In this document: one piece after another, positions 27,724 through 37,102 of the stretch
How the letters are laid out: every line of letters starts with the position of its first letter
How positions within the stretch are numbered: the stretch's first letter is position 1
Source of the DNA: Acinetobacter sp. SAAs474
Lineage (GTDB): Bacteria > Pseudomonadota > Gammaproteobacteria > Pseudomonadales > Moraxellaceae
Reading direction: 5' to 3'
DNA: 64,000 bases
NCBI RefSeq assembly: GCF_032823475.1
Contig: NZ_CP127915.1
Span: forward strand, 3,241,097 to 3,305,096
Made by a program: the position numbers and the translations under genes
Notes under the pieces: generated by a model
The model's database searches: none
The model's input: only the letters and a program-made list of their open reading frames with translations
What the model was told of the DNA's origin: nothing

Positions 27724-28878
27724 TTAGGCTGTAGCAGCTTTGATCATGTCACGCGCAATAATAATTTGCTGGATTTGTGTTGTACCTTCATACAGACGGA
27801 ACAAACGCACATCACGGTAAAAACGCTCGATAGAATATTCACTGATATAACCGGCACCGCCATGAATCTGCAGGCAACGGTCTGCAACACGTCCACACAT
27901 TTCAGTAGCAAACATTTTGGCGCAAGAAGCCTCTGTACTGATATTTTCACCTAAATCACGGCGTCGCGCTGCGTCTAGTACCATGCATTTGGCTGCATAA
28001 ATTTCTGTTTTTGAGTCCGCCAACATGCCTTGAATCAATTGAAAATTCGCAATCGGCTGACCAAACTGTTTACGCTCTACAGCATAATTCAAGGCATCGT
28101 CCAGCATACGCTCTGCCATGCCCGTGCTGTAAGCGGCAATATGCAAGCGCCCTTTATCCAGTACTTTCATAGCGGTTTTGAAACCAACACCTTCAAGCCC
28201 GCCAATGAGTTGATCTTTATGCACACGGCAGTTATCAAATATCACATCACAGGTATACGAGCCTTTTTGACCCATTTTTTTATCAATTTTACCCAACGAC
28301 AACCCTGGTGTTCCCGCTTCAACCAAGAATGCAGAAATACCACCTGCACCCTTAATCTCAGAATTAGTGCGCGCCATAACTGTAAAAGTCTGCGCGCGCG
28401 GCGCATTGGTAATAAAACGTTTCGTGCCGTTTAAAACATAATAATCGCCATCTTTGACTGCCGAAGTTTTTAGCGAAGCTGCGTCAGAACCAGAATCTGG
28501 TTCTGTCAAACAGAATGAGCCAATGATTTCACCACTGGCATAGCGCGGCAAATACTGTTGCTTTTGTACCTCAGTACCGTCAATTAAGATGCCGCTGGAA
28601 CCAATGCCATTATTGGTACCAATCAAGGAACGGAACGCCGCAGAAGTATGCCCCAGCTCAAATGCAACTAGAACTTCCTCCTCCATGGTAATGCCCAAAC
28701 CGCCGTATTCTTCGGGAATGGTCAAGCCAAACAACCCCATATCACGCATCTGCTGCACAATATGATCGGGAATTACATCAGTTTCATCTACTTCATGTTC
28801 TAAAGGCTTTAACTCATTTTGCACAAAATCACGTATGGTCGATAACAACTGTTCCATCACTTGCTGGTCACGAATCAT
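27724..28878 (-). CDS. Acyl-CoA dehydrogenase, probably pimeloyl-CoA step
   Basis: This 384-aa enzyme carries all motifs of an active acyl-CoA dehydrogenase: SFCLTEPDSGSDAASLKT, RFITNAPRAQTFTVMAR, RKQFGQPIANFQLIQGMLAD and RLYEGTTQI with the catalytic Glu364. In this cluster it would start beta-oxidation of the pimelyl-CoA made by BadI, so pimeloyl-CoA is the likely substrate. A cyclohexenecarboxyl-CoA or medium-chain substrate is possible. AGGAGAG precedes the ATG. A perfect 17-bp operator palindrome lies 50-66 bp upstream of the start codon. Confidence 0.8.
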   Translation of the reverse strand: MIRDQQVMEQLLSTIRDFVQNELKPLEHEVDETDVIPDHIVQQMRDMGLFGLTIPEEYGGLGITMEEEVLVAFELGHTSAAFRSLIGTNNGIGSSGILIDGTEVQKQQYLPRYASGEIIGSFCLTEPDSGSDAASLKTSAVKDGDYYVLNGTKRFITNAPRAQTFTVMARTNSEIKGAGGISAFLVEAGTPGLSLGKIDKKMGQKGSYTCDVIFDNCRVHKDQLIGGLEGVGFKTAMKVLDKGRLHIAAYSTGMAERMLDDALNYAVERKQFGQPIANFQLIQGMLADSKTEIYAAKCMVLDAARRRDLGENISTEASCAKMFATEMCGRVADRCLQIHGGAGYISEYSIERFYRDVRLFRLYEGTTQIQQIIIARDMIKAATA

Positions 28879-28927
28879 TTTTCTCTCCTACTCCATGTAA
28901 GCATTTAAGCGTTTAAATATGTTATTT

Positions 28928-28944
28928 ATTTCGTTATACGAAAT
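28928..28944. promoter_or_regulatory. Operator candidate, perfect palindrome
   Basis: ATTTCGTTATACGAAAT has two perfect 7-bp arms around TAT. It is the best copy of the motif found at five places in the 26.2-33.2 kb region and lies in the divergent promoter between the acyl-CoA dehydrogenase and the BadK-like hydratase genes. Confidence 0.65.
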
Positions 28945-29096
28945 ACATTATCAATATAATGGTTTTATGACAATAAAATTATGCAAATTTTATTTTTAAA
29001 TTGTCATTAAAAGCAAAATAGCCTATTTTTTGATTTTAAAAGTCGAATACTGATTGAATATTCCACAAAACTGCACTAAATTAAGCATAGAAATAT

Positions 29097-29113
29097 ATTT
29101 TGCTATGCGGAAT
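29097..29113. promoter_or_regulatory. Operator candidate next to the hydratase start
   Basis: ATTTTGCTATGCGGAAT is a weaker copy of the 17-bp motif and ends ten bases before the ATG at 29123, where a bound regulator would cover the ribosome binding region. Confidence 0.45.
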
Positions 29114-29122
29114 TTTATAAAT

Positions 29123-29902
29123 ATGAGATCATTACAGACTGTTACTATTGATTACTACACAGATGCAGTCGCCATCATTCAAATTAACCGTCCTGAAGCC
29201 AAAAATGCACTGAACACCGAAGTCAGACAACAATTGGCTGCTGCTGTGCAGGCAGAGTCAGAGAATGATGCTGTTCGGGTAATTATCATTACTGGTGGTG
29301 AAGAAGTGTTTGCTGCTGGTGCTGATTTAAAAGAGCTGGCAGAAGCATCTTCTATGGAAGTGTATTTACGTCGTGCAGAGCGTTATTGGCACAGTATTGC
29401 ACAGTGTCCCAAACCAATTATTGCAGCAGTCAACGGTTTTGCATTAGGTGGCGGCTGTGAACTAGCCATGCATGCGGACATCATTATTGCCGGTAAAAGT
29501 GCGCAATTTGGTCAGCCGGAAGTCAAAGTCGGTATTATGCCGGGTGCTGGTGGTACGCAGCGTCTGCTTCGAGCAGTTGGAAAATTTCACGCCATGCGCA
29601 TGTTAATGACCGGCTGTCTCATTTCGGCAGAAGAAGCTTTTCAGATGGGCTTAGTATCACAAATTACCGAAGATACCAACACGCTGCCTGTCGCAATAAA
29701 AATGGCGCAGCAGATTGCAAAACTGCCACCACTGGCACTGGAACAAATTAAGGAGTCTGTATTGCTTGGAGCAGATGCACCGCTCAACACTGGACTGGCT
29801 TTAGAGCGAAAAGCATTCCAACTACTGTTTGACACACAGGATCAAAAAGAAGGCATGAACGCCTTTTTGGAAAAAAGAAAGCCAAATTTCCAAGGTAAAT
29901 AA
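29123..29902 (+). CDS. Enoyl-CoA hydratase, BadK/PaaF/DcaE-like
   Basis: About 259 aa, crotonase fold: INRPEAKNALNTEVRQQL, FAAGADLKELAE (oxyanion hole), NGFALGGGCELAMHADI and FGQPEVKVGIMPGAGGTQRL with both catalytic Glu residues. This subgroup includes cyclohex-1-ene-1-carboxyl-CoA hydratase (BadK) and dicarboxyl-enoyl-CoA hydratases (PaaF, DcaE). In the cluster it should hydrate cyclohexenecarboxyl-CoA for BadH, and perhaps also 2-heptenedioyl-CoA, since the other hydratase at 36308 is broken. The frame is open to 29054, but homologues begin near the ATG at 29123. Confidence 0.8.
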   Translation: MRSLQTVTIDYYTDAVAIIQINRPEAKNALNTEVRQQLAAAVQAESENDAVRVIIITGGEEVFAAGADLKELAEASSMEVYLRRAERYWHSIAQCPKPIIAAVNGFALGGGCELAMHADIIIAGKSAQFGQPEVKVGIMPGAGGTQRLLRAVGKFHAMRMLMTGCLISAEEAFQMGLVSQITEDTNTLPVAIKMAQQIAKLPPLALEQIKESVLLGADAPLNTGLALERKAFQLLFDTQDQKEGMNAFLEKRKPNFQGK

Positions 29903-30274
29903 TCACGAGGCAACTCAGCCGAACTGGAAATATTACAGCAGCTTCTTAACACGTATGTTTTAGACGATAGCTCACTCTCTTAAGCCATTTATGGCTGAAG
30001 GATAAGAAGTAAAAATCCGCAAGAGAATGAAGATAATGTCTGCTATATATCCTCTGCTTCTTGCGCTGAGCAAAGTGTTAATTTTTTAGCTGTAAGGGAG
30101 ACTTTTCTACACAGTGTAAAGAGAACGTATATATAAAATTGCATCACTTGGTTGAAAATAAACTGGCTGAAGATTTATTGGTAGAAAATCTAAAGGTACA
30201 AATAACCCCGAAAAAAATGATGCAAAAAGACGGAAAGACTAAGTAAAAAATTAAACAAAATGCAGGACCACATT
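29903..30274. other. Gap with a decayed coding tail
   Basis: About 370 bp separate the hydratase from the dehydrogenase gene in what should be one unit. 30110-30245 is open on the plus strand, ending EDLLVENLKVQ...MMQKDGKTK, and may be the tail of a deleted gene. I could not assign it. Confidence 0.35.
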
Positions 30275-31801
30275 ATGCATACGGATATACAAAACATCGG
30301 CATTATTGGCGCAGGAATTATGGGAACAGGTATTGCACAAATTGCCATTCAGTCCAAACATCATGTTTATTTATATGACACACAGCCCGGTGCCGCCCAA
30401 AAAGCGCAGGCGCAGTTGGAAATCACCCTCAGCAAATTGCGCGACAAGCAGAAAATCAGCGCTGTACAATATGACGATGCACTGACGCATTTACATATTG
30501 CTGAACAGATAGAAGCGCTGCGGGATTGCCAGCTTGTAATTGAAGCGATTGTTGAAAAATTAGAGGTTAAACAAAAGCTGATGCAGCAACTTGAAGCAGT
30601 TGTCAGTCTAGATACAATTTTAGCTTCAAATACCTCATCACTATCAATTACCGCAATCGCGTCCCAATGCAAACATCCTGAACGTGTAGCCGGTTACCAT
30701 TTTTTTAATCCCGTACCGCTGATGAAAGTTGTTGAAGTAATTCAAGGCTTACGTACTAAGCCAGAAATTTCTGTACAGCTCACTGCGTTGGCACAAAAAA
30801 TGGGGCACCGTCCAGTACGTACTCAAGATACCCCTGGCTTTATTATCAACCATGCTGGACGTGCCTATGGAACAGAAGCGTTAAAAATATTAAGTGAAAA
30901 TGTCGCTTCAATTGCAAAGATTGATCAGATTTTAAAAGCATCACTGGGCTTTAAGATGGGGCCATTTGAACTGATGGATTTGACCGGTTTAGATGTATCG
31001 CATCCGGTTATGGAATCAATATATCAACAGTATTACCAAGAACCGCGTTATCGCCCCAATGTGTTAACACAGCAAATGCTGATTGGAAAAAAATTAGGCC
31101 GTAAAACCTGTGCTGGCTTTTACCTTTATATCGAACAGAAAAAACAAGAAATTAGCGAGGAAACTCATTTCTATCCTCAATCAAATGCAATTAATCACGT
31201 CTGGCTGCATACCGAATTTGAAGCAGATCTACAGTGCTTAAGCCACTATTTTCATAGCAAAGGCATTCATATCAACAACGCGAAACAGCCCAAACAAAAT
31301 GATCTGATTGTACTTGCAACTTATGGTGAAGATGCCACGCATTCAGCGCTTCGTGTAGGTGTAGATCCTAGGCGCACCGTATGTATTGACATGCTGGGTG
31401 ATTTTCAACATTGCCGCACACTAATGCCTAATCTACGAACCGAACAATCCTATATTGAAGCCGCGATACATCTCTTTAGTAGTCCAGACTGCTCGGTTAA
31501 TGTCATTGAGGAAAGTTTAGGTTTTATCAGCCAGCGTGTACTGGCCATGATTATCAATCTGGCTTGCGACATGGCACAGCAGCAAATTGCCACTGCACAA
31601 GATATTAATGATGCGGTGCGCTTGGGTTTAGCTTATCCGCACGGTCCAATTGAATGGGGTGATCTTGTAGGTGCAGATAAAATTTTGCTGATTTTGGAAC
31701 GTATGTCACAGATTAGCCATGATCCACGTTACCGCCCTAGCCCCTGGTTGCAGCGCCGCTGCAAACTTCAGCTTTCGCTCACCTATACACCTGACACCTG
31801 A
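30275..31801 (+). CDS. 3-Hydroxyacyl-CoA dehydrogenase (DcaH/PaaH-like)
   Basis: About 508 aa. N-terminal Rossmann motif GIIGAGIMGTGIAQIA, then SNTSSLSITAIA, catalytic His in VAGYHFFNPVPLMKVVEV, DTPGFIINHAGRAYGTEAL, and two 3-hydroxyacyl-CoA C-terminal domains (the second with LGFISQRVLAMIINLACDMA and GPIEWGD). The long two-C-domain form is typical of PaaH/DcaH enzymes acting on dicarboxyl-CoA intermediates. It would oxidise 3-hydroxypimelyl-CoA to the 3-keto form for the following thiolase. AGGA before the ATG at 30275 is favoured over the in-frame ATG 15 bases earlier. Confidence 0.85.
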   Translation: MHTDIQNIGIIGAGIMGTGIAQIAIQSKHHVYLYDTQPGAAQKAQAQLEITLSKLRDKQKISAVQYDDALTHLHIAEQIEALRDCQLVIEAIVEKLEVKQKLMQQLEAVVSLDTILASNTSSLSITAIASQCKHPERVAGYHFFNPVPLMKVVEVIQGLRTKPEISVQLTALAQKMGHRPVRTQDTPGFIINHAGRAYGTEALKILSENVASIAKIDQILKASLGFKMGPFELMDLTGLDVSHPVMESIYQQYYQEPRYRPNVLTQQMLIGKKLGRKTCAGFYLYIEQKKQEISEETHFYPQSNAINHVWLHTEFEADLQCLSHYFHSKGIHINNAKQPKQNDLIVLATYGEDATHSALRVGVDPRRTVCIDMLGDFQHCRTLMPNLRTEQSYIEAAIHLFSSPDCSVNVIEESLGFISQRVLAMIINLACDMAQQQIATAQDINDAVRLGLAYPHGPIEWGDLVGADKILLILERMSQISHDPRYRPSPWLQRRCKLQLSLTYTPDT

Positions 31802-31851
31802 ATCTTCATTTTAAAAATAAATTCAACGCCCACTCTGCAAGGAATAAACTT

Positions 31852-33057
31852 ATGAATGCCTACATTTATGCAGGATTACGAACCCCTATCGGTCGCCATG
31901 CGGGCAGCCTTGCCAGCATCCGACCCGATAATTTGGTAGCGCAGGTCATTCAGGCTCTTGTCGAAAAAACTGGTATTGAACCAGTAGAAATTGAAGAAGT
32001 GATTTTAGGTAATACCAATCAAGCTGGTGAAGACTGCCGCAATGTCGCACGCAATGCATTGTTAATTGCAGGCTTACCAGTAACTGTCGCCGGACAGACC
32101 GTGAACCGCCTCTGCGCCAGTGGTCTAGCTGCGGTGATTGATGCAGCCCGTGCCATTCAATGCCAAGAAGGCGATGTTTATATTGCCGGCGGTGTAGAAA
32201 GCATGTCGCGTGCACCTTTTGTGATGGGCAAAGCGGAAAGTGCATATAGTCGCGAAGCCAAAATTTTTGATACTACTATTGGTGCACGCTTTCCCAATCC
32301 TAAACTGACCCAACTGTATGGCAATGAGTCCATGCCGGAAACCGGTGACAATGTCGCAGAAGCCTTTGGCATTAGCCGTGAAGCATCCGACCAATTTGCA
32401 GCAGCGTCACAAGCCAAATATGAGCAAGCCAAACAGGATGGCTTTTATCAAGATGAAATTTTAGCCATTGCAGTGCCGCAAGGCCGTAAAGCCCCGCCTA
32501 AAATTATTAATGAGGATGAACACCCACGCCCTACATCCAATTTTGAAGCTCTGCAAAAGTTAAAACCGCTATTTACAGACGGTGTGGTGACAGCAGGCAA
32601 TGCTTCTGGCGTCAATGATGGCGCTGCAGCTTTGTTGATTGGCAGCAGTGTATTGCAAGAAAAATACGGTATGCGTCCATTGGTAAAAATTCTAGCATCT
32701 GCATCGTCTGGTATTGAACCGCGCATTATGGGTGCAGGTCCAATTGAAGCCATCCGCAAAGCGCTTAAACGCGCAAATCTGACTTTGAATGATATGGATG
32801 TAATTGAAATCAATGAAGCCTTTGCACCGCAGGTTTTATCTTGTTTGAAAGGACTGGATATTGCATTTGACGATCCGCGGGTTAATCCAAATGGCGGTGC
32901 AATTGCAATCGGACATCCACTGGGCTGTTCCGGCGCACGCTTGGCACTGACTGCTGCACGCCAGCTGCAGCGTAAAAAGCAAAAATATGCTGTTATCAGT
33001 TTATGTATTGGCGTCGGTCAAGGCTTGGCAATGGTGATTGAAAACAGCCAACTCTAA
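31852..33057 (+). CDS. 3-Oxoadipyl/3-oxopimelyl-CoA thiolase (PcaF/DcaF-like)
   Basis: This 401-aa thiolase has catalytic Cys in VNRLCASGLAAV (near residue 90), EINEAFAPQ, GHPLGCSGAR and CIGVGQG. The sequence family is that of beta-ketoadipyl-CoA thiolases. Within this cluster the natural role is cleavage of 3-ketopimelyl-CoA into glutaryl-CoA and acetyl-CoA. The gene follows the hydroxyacyl-CoA dehydrogenase by 50 bp with a good AAGGAAT ribosome binding site. Confidence 0.88.
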   Translation: MNAYIYAGLRTPIGRHAGSLASIRPDNLVAQVIQALVEKTGIEPVEIEEVILGNTNQAGEDCRNVARNALLIAGLPVTVAGQTVNRLCASGLAAVIDAARAIQCQEGDVYIAGGVESMSRAPFVMGKAESAYSREAKIFDTTIGARFPNPKLTQLYGNESMPETGDNVAEAFGISREASDQFAAASQAKYEQAKQDGFYQDEILAIAVPQGRKAPPKIINEDEHPRPTSNFEALQKLKPLFTDGVVTAGNASGVNDGAAALLIGSSVLQEKYGMRPLVKILASASSGIEPRIMGAGPIEAIRKALKRANLTLNDMDVIEINEAFAPQVLSCLKGLDIAFDDPRVNPNGGAIAIGHPLGCSGARLALTAARQLQRKKQKYAVISLCIGVGQGLAMVIENSQL

Positions 33058-33092
33058 TGCCCGCAGTCCATCTGCCCGCTTTGGGTAGTCGC

Positions 33093-33148
33093 TTTTCGCT
33101 ATACAACACTGGATGAAAACTATCTCAAAAAGTTTTGTATAGCGAAAT
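33093..33148. promoter_or_regulatory. Two operator candidates upstream of the IclR gene
   Basis: TTTTCGCTATACAACAC (33093-33109) and GTTTTGTATAGCGAAAT (33132-33148) are two copies of the 17-bp motif, with centres about 39 bp apart. They sit 30-85 bp before the iclR-type start codon, pointing to autoregulation. Confidence 0.6.
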
Positions 33149-33177
33149 TTATTGCTATGATAATTGCACAGTGATTT

Positions 33178-34050
33178 ATGACCTTTTCAAATATTATGCA
33201 CCCGCAAGATGAAACTGCTCCTGAGCAGATCGGAAAAAAAATAAACTTGGATGAGATCCGCTTGGATCCCATCTCACATATTCATCGTGAAAATAATCCG
33301 CAATTTATTGCATCTTTAGCGCGTGGTTTAGAGATTCTGCGCTGCTTTACCCCATCTGCACAGATTTTAGGTAATCAAGAACTGTCGCAATTAACCGGCT
33401 TGCCGAAACCGACTATTGCTCGTATTACCAGCACATTGGTGTCTTTGGGTTATTTAAAGCAAATACCTAATTCCACCAAGTACACCTTAGACACAGGTGT
33501 GTTGGCATTGGGCTACGCCTCACTTTCCAATATTTCCGCACGTATTCATGCACGGCCTTATATGGAAGAAATGGCGAAATATGCCCAAGCACCGGTGGCG
33601 ATGGCGACCCGCGACCGGTTGACTATGCTGTATTTAGATGTGGTTCAGGCTGAATCTAACCTGACCATGCGCCGCCCAATTGGCTCGACCATTCCGCTAC
33701 ACAATACCGCGATGGGCCGTGCCTGTTTAGCGGCATTACCGGAAAATGAACGCAATTTTATTATGGAAGCATTGGCAAAACGTCATAAAGAGGATTGGCC
33801 GAAAGTGAAACGCGGTTTAGAACGTTCTTTTCATGACTATCAAAACTATGGCTATTGCCTATCACTGAGTGAATGGCACAAAGAAGTCAACTCAGTTGCG
33901 GTACCAATGGTGCACCCAATGCATGGGCTGCTGGTTTTTAACTGCGGTGCGCCAAGTTATTTGGTCGATCAAGAAAAGCTTGAAAATGAAATTGGCCCAC
34001 GTTTAATTTACATGGTACAGAATATTCAAGAAGCCTTAAACGCCTTATAA
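33178..34050 (+). CDS. IclR family regulator, likely controls the ali/bad genes
   Basis: This 290-aa protein has an N-terminal winged helix (ARGLEILRCFTPS; LGNQELSQLTGLPKPTIARITSTLVSLGYL, residues 52-98) and a C-terminal IclR effector domain (LTMRRPIGSTIPLHNTAMGRACLAALP, SLSEWHKEVNSVAVPM). It is the PcaU/PobR/DcaR kind of regulator, usually ligand-responsive activators or repressors in Acinetobacter. Two motif copies in its promoter match sites before badH and the 28.9-29.1 kb divergent promoters. The effector could be cyclohexanecarboxylate or pimelate or their CoA esters. That is inferred. Confidence 0.82.
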   Translation: MTFSNIMHPQDETAPEQIGKKINLDEIRLDPISHIHRENNPQFIASLARGLEILRCFTPSAQILGNQELSQLTGLPKPTIARITSTLVSLGYLKQIPNSTKYTLDTGVLALGYASLSNISARIHARPYMEEMAKYAQAPVAMATRDRLTMLYLDVVQAESNLTMRRPIGSTIPLHNTAMGRACLAALPENERNFIMEALAKRHKEDWPKVKRGLERSFHDYQNYGYCLSLSEWHKEVNSVAVPMVHPMHGLLVFNCGAPSYLVDQEKLENEIGPRLIYMVQNIQEALNAL

Positions 34051-34067
34051 AGGCTAAAGTAAAATTA

Positions 34068-34106
34068 AGCCGATACTAGCAAGCCCACCAATATCGGCTT
34101 TTTTAA
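34068..34106 (+). terminator. Terminator after the IclR gene
   Basis: AAGCCGATA and TATCGGCTT form a nine-base-pair stem, followed by TTTTTA. Confidence 0.75.
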
Positions 34107-34349
34107 TTCTATATATTTTACTCGCGCTAATCCTTCTAAACACATCTGTGCTGACTAGATAAAATCTATGCTTTGCGCCAATGCCTAGCCTTAACGGCCG
34201 TTGATATCTAAAGATCAAGCCCATAATAATGAAAAGTTCAAATAGAATAAATTCCACAAAAGGCAAAAAATTTAAAATAAAAGTCTTGAAATTAAGATTT
34301 GGTTAAACTTTAAAATCTACGTGACTGATTTTTTAAATGAGCTGCATAA

Positions 34350-34377
34350 AAACAGCCTGTAAAATACCGGCTGTTTA
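34350..34377 (-). terminator. Terminator downstream of the ETF remnant
   Basis: On the minus strand AAACAGCC and GGCTGTTT form a stem followed by TTTATG. It ends the transporter/ETF-remnant transcript. Confidence 0.6.
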
Positions 34378-34400
34378 AGAAAATAAAATATTGCGCTGGC

Positions 34401-34652
34401 TTACAGGTTTCGCGCCAGCTCTGGCACTGAAGAACGGATTTGTTCTTGAGCTTCTTTAGGACTAATAGAAACAATAACGATTTCAGAAATAGCTCCTTTC
34501 TCTTTTAAGCGGACCGCTTCTTCCACTGCTATTTCACAAAATGGGTTAATTGACATTTTAACCTTAGTAAAGTCAACCCCACTATTGTCTGGCTTAACGC
34601 GAACTTTAACGTTGGCATCAACCACACGTTTTACAGCAACCACTGCTTTCAT
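34401..34652 (-). pseudogene. etfB: ETF beta-subunit N-terminal fragment joined to a foreign tail
   Basis: The first ~72 residues ([46 protein letters not shown]) are the start of electron-transfer flavoprotein beta. The full subunit is about 250 aa. The frame then ends with [10 protein letters not shown], which resembles the C-terminus of the ETF alpha subunit. The simplest reading is one deletion that fused the start of etfB to the end of etfA. It has a good GAGGAA ribosome binding site directly after the transporter gene. The product cannot bind FAD/AMP. Confidence 0.75.
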
Positions 34653-34654
34653 TT

Positions 34655-36010
34655 TTATATTTCCTCTACTTTCATATTAAAATCAGATTCATTCTGAATT
34701 TGTGCCATATCTGCACGTCGATGATTAATCAAAGATAGAGCCACCGCACCAATTAAGCCTGCAAGTGCAATGACAAAGAAATTTTGCTGAATCGGTAAGT
34801 TCAAAGCCACAATAAAACCAATTAACAGTGGTGCGCCAATTGCGCCTAGACGTCCAACGCCCGATGCCATACCAATCCCTGTCGAACGGATCACGCTTGG
34901 ATAGAATTGACCGCAATAAGAATAAGCCACAATTTGCGCGCCAGTAGAGCAAGCACCAACAACTGCAATAATAAAATAAAGCATCGTGACTGGCATCGGC
35001 AAAGTCATTAAATATAAGAAAATACTGCCTAAAATGTACATAATGACTAGTACCCATTTAATATGGAATCGGTCTGCCAGCCAGCCGCCGCCGACAGCGC
35101 CAACAATTGCACCAACATTCAATGCAATTACAAAAGTTAAGGCCGAACCTAGCGAATAACCTGACATCGCCATTAATTTTGTCAACCAAGTACTGAGTGC
35201 ATAAACCATAAATAAACAAGTGAAAAACGCAACCCAAAACATTAAGGTACTAAAAGCACGTCCGTTACTAAATAAAAGTTTCGCTGTGGGTTTTAATGTC
35301 GCGTTGGATGAACCATTAACAAAAACAGCATCCACTGCAAAATTCACATCTGGTGCAATTTGCTCTGCAATTTTACGCAGTTCGGCCTGCTTATTCTTTT
35401 TTACCAAATATACGACTGATTCCGGCATCGATTTTAAAATAAACGGTAGCAACACAACTGGCAAACCTGCAGCATAGAACACCACTTGCCAGCCATATTG
35501 TGCAATAAATTGTTTTCCTAAAACTGCCGCCAAAACCCCTCCTACGGCATAACCGGAAAACATTAATGAGGTCATCACATTACGCACTTTTTTAGGCGAA
35601 TATTCTGTCATTTGTGCCACGACATTCGGCATCACACCGCCAATCCCAAGTCCTGCAATGAAACGGACTATACTAAATGTCACAGGATCATCAGTTAAAC
35701 CAGCAATTGCCGTAAATGCACTAAATAAGAAAACACAGATGGCAATCGTTAAACGCCGACCAATTTTATCAGCCAAGCCGCCAAAAAAAATCGCCCCTAC
35801 CATCATGCCAAACAAAGCTGAACTTGCCATAAATCCAGCTGTAGATGCGCTGACATTCATTTGTTCCATAATCGACGGCAAGGCAGCTCCAGCTACAGAA
35901 ATATCATAGCCATCAAGAATAATAATCAACATACACCAAATCAGTACTTTAGTATGAAATCCATTAAATTTAGCCTCGCTGGCCAAACTTTGCATATCTA
36001 CTTTTGTCAT
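34655..36010 (-). CDS. AAHS-type MFS transporter of the ali/bad cluster
   Basis: About 451 aa with 12 membrane helices. Signatures of aromatic acid:H+ symporters are present: [15 protein letters not shown] in helix 1, [14 protein letters not shown] in loop 2-3, and [11 protein letters not shown] in the central loop. It probably imports cyclohexanecarboxylate or a related carboxylate. The ATG at 36010 follows AAGGAGTTGATTG, so the TTG one codon earlier is unlikely. It shares a transcript with the truncated etf gene. Confidence 0.8.
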   Translation of the reverse strand: MTKVDMQSLASEAKFNGFHTKVLIWCMLIIILDGYDISVAGAALPSIMEQMNVSASTAGFMASSALFGMMVGAIFFGGLADKIGRRLTIAICVFLFSAFTAIAGLTDDPVTFSIVRFIAGLGIGGVMPNVVAQMTEYSPKKVRNVMTSLMFSGYAVGGVLAAVLGKQFIAQYGWQVVFYAAGLPVVLLPFILKSMPESVVYLVKKNKQAELRKIAEQIAPDVNFAVDAVFVNGSSNATLKPTAKLLFSNGRAFSTLMFWVAFFTCLFMVYALSTWLTKLMAMSGYSLGSALTFVIALNVGAIVGAVGGGWLADRFHIKWVLVIMYILGSIFLYLMTLPMPVTMLYFIIAVVGACSTGAQIVAYSYCGQFYPSVIRSTGIGMASGVGRLGAIGAPLLIGFIVALNLPIQQNFFVIALAGLIGAVALSLINHRRADMAQIQNESDFNMKVEEI

Positions 36011-36307
36011 CAATCAACTCCTTGATTGTTCTATTTTTTGATTTTTTACTTGTAAAAATTTTTTCATCTTCGTGGTATTAGCTAGCCCGCTTATAATCCC
36101 ATTTCAACTACAGATAGAATTTAAGCCTGCATATTCCAAATCACGATTCAAATTGAATGAGATAAATATTTATATCAATACCATTACTTATTTTTACACA
36201 ATAATACCTGTAAATAATAGTTTATTATTTAATTTATGTATATATGTTGACATAAATAACAAAAAACTTATGCTCTATATGGTTATAAATAAATAAGCAT
36301 ATCTACC

Positions 36308-36511
36308 ATGTACACAGCACTAAAGTACCAAAACAATCTCGCCATCATTACTCTCAAACGTCCTGAAGCTAGAAATGCGCTGAATACTCAAATGATTGAG
36401 CAATTGCAAGAAATCATTAGTGAGATTGCCTTAAAGAATTTACGTGCTGCCATTTTTACCGGCGACAATAAAGCGTTTTGTGCAGGTGCGGATATCACGG
36501 GTAACAAATAA
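36308..36511 (+). pseudogene. Enoyl-CoA hydratase fragment
   Basis: The first ~63 residues (LAIITLKRPEARNALNTQM, IFTGDNKAFCAGADI) are a crotonase N-terminus up to the oxyanion-hole motif. The frame then stops after ITGNK, while the family needs about 260 residues. TGNK resembles the last residues of enoyl-CoA hydratases, suggesting a deletion between the middle and the end of the gene, but four residues are weak evidence. Both catalytic Glu residues are lost. It lies between the transporter and a marR gene. Confidence 0.7.
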
Positions 36512-36605
36512 AATAGCGATGAGAAATACATATGTGGCCGTTCACTTTCCAGCTATAGCCGATATACTGTTGACAAAATAGCAGCCACAATAAGCACCTA
36601 AAAAT

Positions 36606-37094
36606 ATGCCGGACTTCAATTTAGAGAGCTACGATCAGTCTTTATACATGCTACATAATCGACTTTTTTTCCGATTATTTCAGGTAGGCAACAGCCTTGA
36701 CCGGCAATGTCTAAACGAACTTGGTATATCTCCAGTGCATTGGGCAGTACTTGGTGCACTTTCACGGCCGCATGTAAATGAAGCGGGTATGTCATTTTCA
36801 GATTTGACTGAATATCTAGGTATTAGCAGGCAAAGCCTAGACAATATTTTGAAGCGCTTAGAACGTGAAGGTAGTGTTGAGCGCGTAACATCCCATGAAG
36901 ATAAACGTGCCAAAAATGTAGCACTTACGCCTTTTGGACAGCAAAACTGGCAAGACTTGCAAGCGCGCTTTTTCCAGTTTTACCAACAGGCTATGGCCAG
37001 TTTTAGCCTTGATGATTTAGCGAGTATGATTCACTTGCTTAATAAAGTTAATCACGGCCTGAAACAGATTCAAATCGCAGTACCTGAAAAATAG
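36606..37094 (+). CDS. MarR family regulator
   Basis: This 162-aa winged-helix protein has an N-terminal dimerisation helix (LFFRLFQVGNSLDRQCL), recognition region SFSDLTEYLGISRQSLDNILKRLEREG and wing VTSHEDKRAKNVALT. The Rhodopseudomonas cyclohexanecarboxylate regulator BadR is also MarR-type, so this is a second candidate regulator of the cluster beside the IclR protein. The start codon has no strong ribosome binding site. The next gene is a nitroreductase 65 bp away. Confidence 0.82.
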   Translation: MPDFNLESYDQSLYMLHNRLFFRLFQVGNSLDRQCLNELGISPVHWAVLGALSRPHVNEAGMSFSDLTEYLGISRQSLDNILKRLEREGSVERVTSHEDKRAKNVALTPFGQQNWQDLQARFFQFYQQAMASFSLDDLASMIHLLNKVNHGLKQIQIAVPEK

Positions 37095-37102
37095 ACCTTA
37101 AT

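Noticed and set aside
27724..28878. A second AliB or BadK-type ring enzyme
   Set aside because: It has the ordinary catalytic Glu and general acyl-CoA dehydrogenase motifs, so a linear dicarboxyl-CoA substrate fits better.
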